DNA of 12,202 nucleotides, taken from positions 1-12,202 of the forward strand of contig JACQGW010000278.1 in assembly GCA_016199325.1 (NCBI GenBank). The letters run 5' to 3'. This stretch comes from Chloroflexota bacterium (GTDB taxonomy: Bacteria > Chloroflexota > Dehalococcoidia > JACQGW01). The translations under genes and the position numbers were made by a program. This document shows, in pieces, positions 6,627 to 12,202 of this stretch. Numbering within the stretch: position 1 is the stretch's first letter; every line of letters begins with the position of its first letter. The notes beneath the pieces are model-generated. The model had not been told where the DNA came from, ran no database searches, and was given only the letters and a program-made list of their open reading frames with translations.

Positions 6627-6661
6627 GAGTGATGAGTAATGAGTGATGAGTGATGAGTATG
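6627..6661 (+). repeat. 7-bp tandem repeat (GAGTGAT)5 at a gene junction
   Basis: Five units in a row: GAGTGAT, GAGTAAT, GAGTGAT, GAGTGAT, GAGTATG. They fill the gap between the Wzz-type gene and the kinase gene, and supply the kinase's upstream sequence and its possible starts: GTG 6650, ATG 6653 and ATG 6659. In-frame TGA codons at 6644 and 6647 limit the start. Confidence 0.9.
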
Positions 6662-7357
6662 GCTCGCACTAACGGACCTGTCGGGCGCGAACGGCTCGTC
6701 ACCTATTCGCAGCCGCGCTCGGCCGTCGCCGAAGCGTACCGCCAGTTGCGGACGAACATCCAGTTCTCCAGCCTCGACCGGCCCATTCGGACCCTCCTCG
6801 TCACGTCGACGAGCCCGGACGAGGGGAAGAGCACGACGCTCGCCAATCTGGCGATTACGATTGCCCAGACCGGCAACCGGGTGGTCCTCGTCGACTGCGA
6901 CCTGCGCCGGCCGACGATGCACACGGTCTTCGGCGTCAAGAACGGCACCGGTGTCACCGGCCTGATGCTGAGCGACGGTGGTGAGGAGGCAGCCCTGCAG
7001 GAGTCTGGCATTCCCAACCTGCTGCTCCTGCCCAGCGGCCCGCTGCCGCCGAACCCATCCGAGCTGCTCAGCTCGCGGCGGCTGAGCCAGATTCTCGACC
7101 GCCTCAGCGCGGTCGCCGACTACGTGCTGCTCGATTCGCCGCCGGTCATCGCCGTCACCGACGCGGCCGTCCTCGCCTCGAAGGTCGACGGCGTCCTCCT
7201 CGTCGTGCGCGCCGGCAAGACGAAGCGCGAGATGGCCCGCAAGGCGAAACAACTGCTCGAAAAGGTCAACGCCCGCCTCGTCGGCGTCGTCCTCAACGAC
7301 GTCAAGTACGATACGAGCCTCCATCACTACTTCGCGGAGCAGGAGTCGCCCGCGTGA
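6659..7357 (+). CDS. CpsD/CapB-like bacterial tyrosine kinase (BY-kinase)
   Basis: This encodes 232 residues from the ATG at 6659 (GTG 6650 and ATG 6653 add only three residues). The conserved EAYRQLRTNIQF oligomer motif is at 25-36, the Walker A P-loop TSTSPDEGKSTT at 49-60 (K57), Walker A' VVLVDCDLRRP at 75-85 (D79, D81) and Walker B YVLLDSPP at 155-162 (D159). GPLPPNPSELL at 127-137 is also typical. The protein uses ATP to phosphorylate itself on C-terminal tyrosines, and cycles with the Wzz-type membrane partner to control polysaccharide synthesis. Here the tail holds only two tyrosines (Y217, Y224 in YDTSLHHYF) instead of a run. It is a separate protein from its partner, as in Firmicutes. 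The length fits the family. The third gene overlaps its stop by 4 bases. Confidence 0.92.
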   Translation: MARTNGPVGRERLVTYSQPRSAVAEAYRQLRTNIQFSSLDRPIRTLLVTSTSPDEGKSTTLANLAITIAQTGNRVVLVDCDLRRPTMHTVFGVKNGTGVTGLMLSDGGEEAALQESGIPNLLLLPSGPLPPNPSELLSSRRLSQILDRLSAVADYVLLDSPPVIAVTDAAVLASKVDGVLLVVRAGKTKREMARKAKQLLEKVNARLVGVVLNDVKYDTSLHHYFAEQESPA

Positions 7358-7947
7358 GGGATCGGGCGCTCGCGGCCGTCCGCCGTGGGCTGGCCTCCGC
7401 TCTGGCGCTCGTGCCGCTGGCCGTTCTTGCCCTGGCCCTGACCGCTGCGCTGCTGCCGCTCGCTTCGGCCGGCGGTAGCCTCGTGTTCCAATCGCCGCTG
7501 TCGCCGCTGCCGGCGACGATCGCCGTGCCGAGCCCTGCGGCTCCGCCGGCTCTGGCCAGCCCGACGGTTGCCGCCGTGCAGGCGACGGCGAGCGCGACGC
7601 CGCTGCCGGCGTCGCCCCCGCTGCCGACGGCAACCGCCCCGGCCATCCCGCCGACGGCGCCCGCGGTCGGGCCGGCGGCGACGGCGACGCCGACACGCGC
7701 CGCCGTCAGGCAGACGCCAACTGATCGCCCGACAGGCTCCCCCGCCGCCGTGGCGACCGCGGCGGCGACCGCTGCGCCAACCTTGCCCCCGAGCCCGACC
7801 GGGGCGCCGGCCTCGCCGACTCCGCCGCCGGGCCCGCAGAACGTGAGCTTGAACGCGCCGAGCAACGTCGTCGTCGTCGCCGTTCTCGTCCTGCTCGTCG
7901 CCATCGGCCTCGGCGTGATCTACTACACCTGGCTCCGGCAGGGGTGA
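7354..7947 (+). CDS. Membrane-anchored Ala/Pro/Thr-rich protein, third gene of the polysaccharide operon
   Basis: This encodes 197 residues from a GTG at 7354 that overlaps the kinase stop by 4 bases, which suggests translational coupling. Residues about 14-40 are hydrophobic (ASALALVPLAVLALALTAALLPLASA) and act as a signal or membrane anchor. Residues about 45-168 are a low-complexity spacer of Ala, Pro and Thr with no fold. Residues about 172-191 form a second membrane helix (VVVVAVLVLLVAIGLGVIYY), followed by a four-residue cytoplasmic-type tail (WLRQG region). No catalytic motif and no known family is recognised. The layout suggests a spacer exposed outside the membrane, tethered at one or both ends, perhaps a scaffold or wall-spanning part of the polysaccharide export machine. 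Codon bias agrees with the neighbours. A long minus-strand frame here is a shadow. Confidence 0.75.
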   Translation: MRDRALAAVRRGLASALALVPLAVLALALTAALLPLASAGGSLVFQSPLSPLPATIAVPSPAAPPALASPTVAAVQATASATPLPASPPLPTATAPAIPPTAPAVGPAATATPTRAAVRQTPTDRPTGSPAAVATAAATAAPTLPPSPTGAPASPTPPPGPQNVSLNAPSNVVVVAVLVLLVAIGLGVIYYTWLRQG

Positions 7948-7965
7948 GCCACCGTTGGAGCGATT

Positions 7966-8060
7966 CCGAGAGACAACGAGCTGCCAGGACGCCAAGATCG
8001 CCAAGGAAGACGCCAAGAACGTCGATTGGCCGTTTGGTCAATCCTCGCACAAGCCGCTGT
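7966..8060 (-). repeat. Dispersed 95-bp intergenic repeat, copy C (inverted relative to A)
   Basis: Its reverse complement aligns gap-free with 4321-4415. The conserved blocks are ATTGACCAAACG, TTCTTGGCG, CTTCCTTGGCG, ATCTTGGCGTC and GTCTCTCGG. The copy begins 18 bp after the stop of the preceding gene. Confidence 0.85.
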
Positions 8061-8154
8061 GCCGTTCAGCAATCAGCCCCCAGCAGGGCGACCCGCCGGC
8101 ACGTTCGCCATCGGCGACGTGTCTGAAGCTGACCGCCGAACGCTGAGTACTTTC

Positions 8155-8188
8155 TTGACCGCCTGGCCCTTGACGCGAATGGTACAAT
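8155..8188 (+). promoter_or_regulatory. Weak promoter candidate for the ABC/molybdenum-cofactor operon
   Basis: A good -10, TACAAT (8183-8188), is present. The nearest TTGAC-type boxes are TTGACC at 8155-8160 (22 bases away, too far) and TTGACG at 8170-8175 (7 bases, too near). The -10 alone, or another sigma factor, may drive the operon. Confidence 0.3.
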
Positions 8189-8219
8189 GGCGATAGCAAT
8201 CAGCAATCAGTAGACGGCG

Positions 8220-8236
8220 GGCGCCCGGGAGGCGCC
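8220..8236 (+). promoter_or_regulatory. Leader hairpin before the ABC ATPase start
   Basis: GGCGCC (8220-8225) pairs with GGCGCC (8231-8236) around the loop CGGGA, 12 bases upstream of the GTG start. The purine run GGGAGG is partly buried in it, so it could affect translation. Confidence 0.35.
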
Positions 8237-8248
8237 AGGATTGGCGAC

Positions 8249-9190
8249 GTGATCCTCGTTGAGCACCTGACGAAGCGCTTCGGTGCGTTCACGGCGGTGG
8301 ACGACCTCTCGATCGCCGTTGCCGACGGCGAGATCCTTGCCCTGCTCGGGCCCAACGGCGCCGGCAAGACGACGACCATTCGGATGCTGACTTCGATCCT
8401 CCCCCCGACCTCCGGGCGGGCGACCATCAACGGCCTCGATACGGTCGCGGACGCGCAGCGGGTCCGCCGGCTCGTCGGCCTGCTCACCGAGGTGCCGGGG
8501 CTCTACCCCCGGATGAACGGGCCGGAGTACCTTCGCTTCTTCGGCCGCCTCCAGGGGACGCCGGAGGACGTGCTTGCCCGTCGGATCGAATCGCTCCTCC
8601 GCCGGTTCGACCTCTGGGACCAGCGGAGCCGGTCGATCGGCACCTACAGCAAGGGGATGCGCCAGAAGCTCGCGCTGACCCGCGCCCTGATCCACGACCC
8701 GAAGGTGATCTTCCTGGACGAGCCGACCTCGGCGATGGACCCGGCCAGCGCCAAGGTCGTCCGGGACTACATCGCCGAGCTGCGCCGCGACGATCGGATC
8801 ATCGTGATCTGCACGCACAACCTGGCCGAGGCCGAGGCGCTGGCCGACCGCATCGCCATCATTCGCGCGGGGCGCATCATCGCCCACGGCTCGATCGAGG
8901 CGCTCAGGCAAACGCTGCTGACGCGCCGCCAGTTCGAGCTCCGCTTCGCCGGCCCGGCCGAGCTGACGCCGGCGCAGTTGAACGGAGAGCGGCGGCTGGT
9001 CGACGTCGTCGACACCGGCGCCGACTGGATCCGTTTCACGACGGCCGACCCCATGGCGACGAATCCGCAGCTCGTCCAGCGCCTGGTCGCCACCGGCGCG
9101 CGGGTCGTCAGCTTGAGCGAGGTCTCCGGCACGCTCGAATCCGTCTACTTGAAGATCGTTGAGAGCCATGGTCAGACCGATCGCGCTTGA
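8249..9190 (+). CDS. ABC-2 type transporter ATP-binding protein
   Basis: This encodes 313 residues from a GTG at 8249 with CAGGA about eight bases upstream. Walker A GPNGAGKTT is at 34-42 (K40), the signature YSKGM at 133-137 in place of LSGGQ (usual in this subfamily), Walker B VIFLDEP at 153-159 (catalytic E158), the D-loop SAMDP at 161-165, and the switch His at 190 (CTHNLAEAEAL). The C-terminal roughly 90 residues are the accessory domain typical of NatA/DrrA-like export ATPases. It powers the membrane protein encoded next, which it overlaps by 23 bp. The cargo cannot be told from the sequence; drug, polymer or ion exporters all use this class. Confidence 0.93.
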   Translation: MILVEHLTKRFGAFTAVDDLSIAVADGEILALLGPNGAGKTTTIRMLTSILPPTSGRATINGLDTVADAQRVRRLVGLLTEVPGLYPRMNGPEYLRFFGRLQGTPEDVLARRIESLLRRFDLWDQRSRSIGTYSKGMRQKLALTRALIHDPKVIFLDEPTSAMDPASAKVVRDYIAELRRDDRIIVICTHNLAEAEALADRIAIIRAGRIIAHGSIEALRQTLLTRRQFELRFAGPAELTPAQLNGERRLVDVVDTGADWIRFTTADPMATNPQLVQRLVATGARVVSLSEVSGTLESVYLKIVESHGQTDRA

Positions 9191-10625
9191 GCCATCCCTC
9201 ACCATCGCTCGCCGGGAAGTGCGGGACGCCGCCACCGATTGGCGGGTGGTGACGCCCATGTTTATTCTGGCCGTCGTCTTCCCGCTCATCGTCGTGTTCG
9301 GGATCAAGTTCGGCATCCCATTCCTGGAGCGCGTCGACCCCTACGGCGCGACCTCGAAGTTCCTCCCCTTCGGCGCGATGGTCGTCGGCTTCTTCCCCAT
9401 CTCGTTCAGCCTCGTCATCGCCCTCGAAAGCTTCGTGGGCGAGAAGGAGCGCAACACGCTGGAAGCGATGCTGGCGATGCCGGTGTCGGACTTCGAGCTC
9501 TTCGCCGGCAAGCTGATGGCCGTGCTGTTGCCGCCTTTCGTCCTGAGCCTGGTCGCGCTCGGGATCTTCAGCGTGGGGATCCACTACGTCCTCGACGTCG
9601 TCGTCCCGGCGCAGTTCGTGCTGCTGAGCATCCTCTTGAGCTCCGCCGAGGCGCTCGTCATGGTGGCCGGCGCCGTCGTCGTCTCCAGCCACACGACGAG
9701 CGTTCGCGCGGCCAACCTGCTGGCGAGCTTTATCATCCTGCCCATGGCGCTGGTGGTCCAGGGCGAGCTACTGCTGCTGTTGATCGGGTACGGCGAATCC
9801 CTCTGGTTCTTCCTGGCGGCAATGGTCGTCGTGGCCGTCATTCTCGTTCGCATGGGCGTCAAGGCGTTCAACCGCGAGGAGATCCTGGCCCGCGAGAACG
9901 ATCAGATCAACCTCGGCTCGATCTGGTCCGCCGTCCGGCGCTTCGTCACGCGGACGCCGGGGCACGCCACGGATGCAGGCCAGCCGGTCGAGCCGGCCTT
10001 TTCGCTCGTCCGACTGTACCGCGTCGATCTCCTCCAGTTGCTGGCGCTGAATCGGGCTGCGCTCGCCGTCGTCGCCGGCGTGGTCGTCGCCGGCGCCGCC
10101 GTCGGCTACGCCTTCGCGCTGGCGCACCCCTTGCCGCTGGCGGTGGACGAGCTGACCAGCCTGGCCCGACGCGACCAGTTCTTGCGACAACTGGAGGGAC
10201 TCAGCACGGTCGGCGTTTTCATCCACAATCTGCGGGCGACGGCCATCTCGGCGTTTCTCTCGGTCTTCTCGTTCGGCGCCGCCTCGCTGGTCCTGCTGTT
10301 CCTGCCCCTTGGCCTGGCGGGCTTCCTGGCCGGGCAGGCGGCCGCCGCCGGTTTCGACCCGATCCGCTTCCTGGTCGCCTTCATCCTGCCGCACGGTCTC
10401 GTCGAGATCCCGGCGGCCGCGCTGGCCGCGGCGGCGAGCCTGCGCCTGGGCCTGGCGATCATGAGTCCCCCGGCGGGATTCAGCGTCGGCGAAAGCCTGT
10501 TGTTGGCGGTGGTCAACTGGCTGAAGCTGGCCGGGCTGGTGATCCCGCTCCTGCTCCTGGCCGCCTACCTGGAGGCGAACGTCACGCCGCAGATGGTTCG
10601 CCTGCTCTACCCGGCAGCGCCGTGA
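9168..10625 (+). CDS. ABC-2 permease fused to a SpoIIM/DUF95-like domain
   Basis: This encodes 485 residues from the ATG at 9168; a TTG at 9159 is less likely. Residues about 1-250 are an ABC-2 permease: membrane helices near 27-50 and 65-85, the conserved ESFVGEKERNTLEAMLAMPVS loop at about 86-106, and further helices to about 235. Residues about 280-485 match the SpoIIM/DUF95 pattern: a first helix (ALAVVAGVVVAGAAVGYAF), FIHNLRA at 351-357, a helix run with PLGLAGF, the diagnostic PHGLVE (P408, H409, G410, E413), and a late helix ending YLEANVTP (E469, T473, P474). SpoIIM acts with peptidoglycan hydrolases in endospore engulfment in Firmicutes; DUF95 homologues occur widely in non-sporulators near ABC-2 genes. 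Here both are one chain. It likely pairs with the ATPase upstream as a membrane or envelope transport complex. Confidence 0.85.
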   Translation: MVRPIALEPSLTIARREVRDAATDWRVVTPMFILAVVFPLIVVFGIKFGIPFLERVDPYGATSKFLPFGAMVVGFFPISFSLVIALESFVGEKERNTLEAMLAMPVSDFELFAGKLMAVLLPPFVLSLVALGIFSVGIHYVLDVVVPAQFVLLSILLSSAEALVMVAGAVVVSSHTTSVRAANLLASFIILPMALVVQGELLLLLIGYGESLWFFLAAMVVVAVILVRMGVKAFNREEILARENDQINLGSIWSAVRRFVTRTPGHATDAGQPVEPAFSLVRLYRVDLLQLLALNRAALAVVAGVVVAGAAVGYAFALAHPLPLAVDELTSLARRDQFLRQLEGLSTVGVFIHNLRATAISAFLSVFSFGAASLVLLFLPLGLAGFLAGQAAAAGFDPIRFLVAFILPHGLVEIPAAALAAAASLRLGLAIMSPPAGFSVGESLLLAVVNWLKLAGLVIPLLLLAAYLEANVTPQMVRLLYPAAP

Positions 10626-10693
10626 TGGACGGCGCTGTCCCACCATTCGCCCGGCAGGGCGATCTCTGGCTCTTCGGGAGCGCCGGAGCGTGA
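10625..10693 (+). CDS. Possible 22-residue coupling ORF
   Basis: ATG at 10625 overlaps the permease stop as TGATG, and the TGA at 10691-10693 overlaps the mobA GTG by 4 bases. The peptide begins MDGAVPPFARQGD and ends LWLFGSAGA. It bridges the gap exactly, so it may carry ribosomes from the permease to mobA. It has no recognisable domain and could be chance. Confidence 0.3.
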   Translation: MDGAVPPFARQGDLWLFGSAGA

Positions 10694-11304
10694 CGGGGAT
10701 CGTGCTGGCCGGGGGGCAGTCGGCGCGCCTCGGCCGCAACAAGGCGCTGGAGCCCATCGGCGGGCGGCTCCTGCTCCACCGGGTGCTGGACCGACTCGCC
10801 GCCGTCTGTGCCGCGCTCGTCGTCGTCGTTCGCGATGAGGATTGGGTGTCCCCGCATCTGGCCGGCCGCCCGGCCCGGGTCGTTCCCGACGTGTATCCTG
10901 GGCTCGGCGCGCTGGCCGGCATCTTCGCGGGGCTCCAGGCCGCCCGACATGAGTACACCTTCGCCTGCGCCTGCGACATGCCGTTCCTCTCATCGCCGCT
11001 CATCCAATTCCTGCAGTCGCTGGCCTCCGGCTTCGACGTGGTCATTCCCGTCGTCGGCGGCCGCGAGGAGCCGATGCATGCCGTCTACTCGAAACGGTGC
11101 CAGGACCCCATGGAGAAAAGACTCTGCCAGGGAGGCGCCAGGGTCATTGACTTTTTCCCCGATGTCAGGGTAAGATATGTAGCTGAGGACGAGATTCGAG
11201 GATTTGACCCCCATCTGTTGAGCTTTTTCAACGTGAACACTCCCGCGGACCTGGAGCGGGCGCTGGCGTTGGCCGCCGCCGATCCGACCTGTCGGACAGA
11301 GTAG
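10690..11304 (+). CDS. mobA: Molybdenum cofactor guanylyltransferase MobA
   Basis: This encodes 204 residues from a GTG at 10690 with GGGAG about eight bases upstream. MobA moves GMP from GTP to the molybdenum cofactor to give the bis-MGD form used by DMSO-reductase-family enzymes. The N-terminal nucleotide-binding motif LAGGQSARLGRNKA is at 6-19, the metal-binding Asp in CDMPF is D96, and the C-terminal SFFNVNTPADL is at 178-188. The length is normal. moeA follows after five bases. Codons from about 11088 to 11235 differ from the rest (AGA, AGG, CGA for Arg, with TTT, TAT, GTA), which suggests a recombined patch, although the reading frame and fold are kept. It could be a related NTP-transferase such as MocA, but the motifs and neighbour favour MobA. 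Confidence 0.9.
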   Translation: MTGIVLAGGQSARLGRNKALEPIGGRLLLHRVLDRLAAVCAALVVVVRDEDWVSPHLAGRPARVVPDVYPGLGALAGIFAGLQAARHEYTFACACDMPFLSSPLIQFLQSLASGFDVVIPVVGGREEPMHAVYSKRCQDPMEKRLCQGGARVIDFFPDVRVRYVAEDEIRGFDPHLLSFFNVNTPADLERALALAAADPTCRTE

Positions 11305-11309
11305 GGAGC

Positions 11310-12202
11310 ATGCTGAGCGTCGAAGAGGCGCTGGACCGGATTCTGGCTCGGATCCCAACGCTGCCGCCCGAACGAAAACCGCTGCTCGACGCCCTCGGGC
11401 AGGTGCTGGCCGAGGAGATCGTTGCCGACCTGGACCTTCCCCAGGTTGCCAATTCGGCGATGGACGGCTACGCTGTGCGCGCCGCCGATACGGGCGGCGC
11501 CGACCGCGATCGTCCCTGCGTTCTTGCGGTGGTGGGCGAAGTTGTCGCGGGCCGCGAGGCCGCGGTCTCGGTCGGCCCGGGCCAGGCCGTCCGGATCATG
11601 ACGGGAGGGATGCTGCCGGCCGGCGCCGACGCCGTCGTGCCGTTCGAGGCGACGGATGAGGCGGCGCTCGCCGGTCGGATCAAGCCGTCTGGCCTGCCGG
11701 AGCGGGTCACCATCCTTGCCCCGGCACGGCCAGGCCAGGCCGTGCGTCCGCCCGGCGAGGACGTCCGTCGGGGCCAGGTCGTCTTCTCCGCGGGGCGAAC
11801 GCTGCGGCCGGCGGAGATCGCCGTGCTGGCAGCCATCGGGCGGGCGGAGGTTGCGGTGATTCGGCGGCCGGTGGTCGCCATCCTCGGGACCGGCGACGAG
11901 CTCGTCGAGCCGGGCGGGCCCATCGGCCCCGGCCAGGTGTACAACAGCAACGCCTACGGGTTGGCGGCGGCAGTGCGCCAGGCCGGCGGCATCCCGCGCG
12001 TGCTCGGCATCGCGCGCGACAGCCTGAACGCCGTGCGGGCGAAGGTGGAGGAGGCGTTCGGCGATGACCTCCTGTTGACCTCCGGCGGCGTCAGCAAGGG
12101 CGATCGGGACTTCGTCCGCGACGTGCTGGCGGACCTGGGCGAGGTCACGCTCTGGTCGATCAACATGCGCCCCGGGAAGCCGCTGGCGTTCGGCCTCTTG
12201 CG
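11310..12202 (+). CDS. moeA: Molybdopterin molybdenumtransferase MoeA (cut by right edge)
   Basis: ATG at 11310, five bases after the mobA stop, with GGGAG just upstream; 297 residues are visible. MoeA inserts molybdate into adenylylated molybdopterin, the step before MobA. NSAMDGYAVR is at 48-57, the MTGGMLPAGAD motif at 97-107, GTGDE at 193-197, NSNAYGLAAAV shortly after, the MoCF-domain TSGGVSKGD at 257-265, and the PGKP loop at 288-291. These place the N-terminal, middle and most of the MogA-like domain in order; the C-terminal domain is off the edge. No damage is seen. The gene order mobA-moeA and the tight spacing point to one transcript. Confidence 0.95.
   Translation, partial: MLSVEEALDRILARIPTLPPERKPLLDALGQVLAEEIVADLDLPQVANSAMDGYAVRAADTGGADRDRPCVLAVVGEVVAGREAAVSVGPGQAVRIMTGGMLPAGADAVVPFEATDEAALAGRIKPSGLPERVTILAPARPGQAVRPPGEDVRRGQVVFSAGRTLRPAEIAVLAAIGRAEVAVIRRPVVAILGTGDELVEPGGPIGPGQVYNSNAYGLAAAVRQAGGIPRVLGIARDSLNAVRAKVEEAFGDDLLLTSGGVSKGDRDFVRDVLADLGEVTLWSINMRPGKPLAFGLL

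Larger units (their letters stand above)
7948..8248. other. Intergenic region between the polysaccharide and ABC/molybdenum-cofactor operons
   Basis: A 301-bp stretch with no gene. It holds copy C of the dispersed repeat (7966-8060), a weak promoter candidate (8155-8188), a duplicated CAATCAG (about 8197-8210) and a 6-bp hairpin (8220-8236). No intrinsic terminator was found after 7947. Confidence 0.7.

Noticed and set aside
5738..7696. 652-codon minus-strand frame across the polysaccharide operon
   Set aside because: The plus strand encodes clear Wzz-type and BY-kinase motifs. The minus frame is Arg/Asp-rich shadow coding that includes the translated 7-bp repeat.
4321..8060. CRISPR array
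   Set aside because: The repeats are few, far apart, in mixed orientation and without regular spacers; no cas genes are present.
9239..11045. Long frames overlapping the permease and mobA (plus 9239-10693, minus 9768-11045)
   Set aside because: Both are low-complexity Arg/Gly/Gln shadows of the ABC-2/SpoIIM and MobA coding sequences. Only the last 22 codons of the plus frame are kept as a separate candidate.
1..12202. tRNA or rRNA genes
   Set aside because: No cloverleaf with TTCGA-type arm or rRNA-like conserved stretch was noticed in the gaps on either strand.

Overview
The window is a GC-rich bacterial chromosome segment with strong third-position G/C bias in every real gene. Several traits point to Chloroflexota (for example a Thermomicrobia- or Sphaerobacter-like lineage): long Thr/Pro linkers in secreted proteins, an RHS-type secreted protein, GTG and TTG starts, and simple-sequence or palindromic intergenic repeats. 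This placement is inference, because no rRNA or other marker gene is present.

Left half, minus strand (about 1-5627). Reading in the direction of transcription, a LuxR/NarL-like regulator (4830-5627) has a receiver domain that has lost its usual phosphorylation residues. It is followed by two 76-residue proteins of unknown function (4423-4653 and 3965-4195), then a secreted protein with tail-fibre-like 'GxxGIGT' repeats (2792-3868). Next comes an RHS/YD-repeat protein that looks like an orphan C-terminal piece (1605-2750). Last is the N-terminal part of a large secreted RHS protein with an SpvB/RHS-type module, which runs off the left edge (<1-1369). Together they resemble a cell-surface or secreted accessory region. 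The gaps between them hold several repeat families: a perfect 27-bp hairpin (1500-1565), a dispersed 95-bp repeat, GGGGGACA hairpins and TTGAACC repeats.

Middle, plus strand (5900-7947). A three-gene operon behind a good sigma70-type promoter (5826-5855) encodes a Wzz-type polysaccharide co-polymerase, a CpsD-like BY-kinase, and an unrecognised membrane protein with an Ala/Pro/Thr-rich spacer between two membrane segments. The junction between the first two genes is a 7-bp tandem repeat. The group is most likely part of an exopolysaccharide chain-length and export control system. The divergent pseudo-receiver regulator could control it.

Right half, plus strand (8249-12202). A compact operon encodes an ABC-2 ATPase, a permease in which an ABC-2 half is fused to a SpoIIM/DUF95-like half, a possible 22-codon coupling ORF, MobA, and MoeA (cut by the right edge). 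The genes overlap or nearly touch, so they are probably co-transcribed. This links an export-type ABC transporter to the late steps of molybdenum cofactor synthesis.

The most novel-looking items are the ABC-2/SpoIIM fusion with its molybdenum-cofactor context, the degenerate receiver regulator beside the polysaccharide operon, the orphan RHS fragment carrying 'ELR' repeats, and the perfect 27-bp hairpin. No tRNA, rRNA, transposase or CRISPR array was seen.
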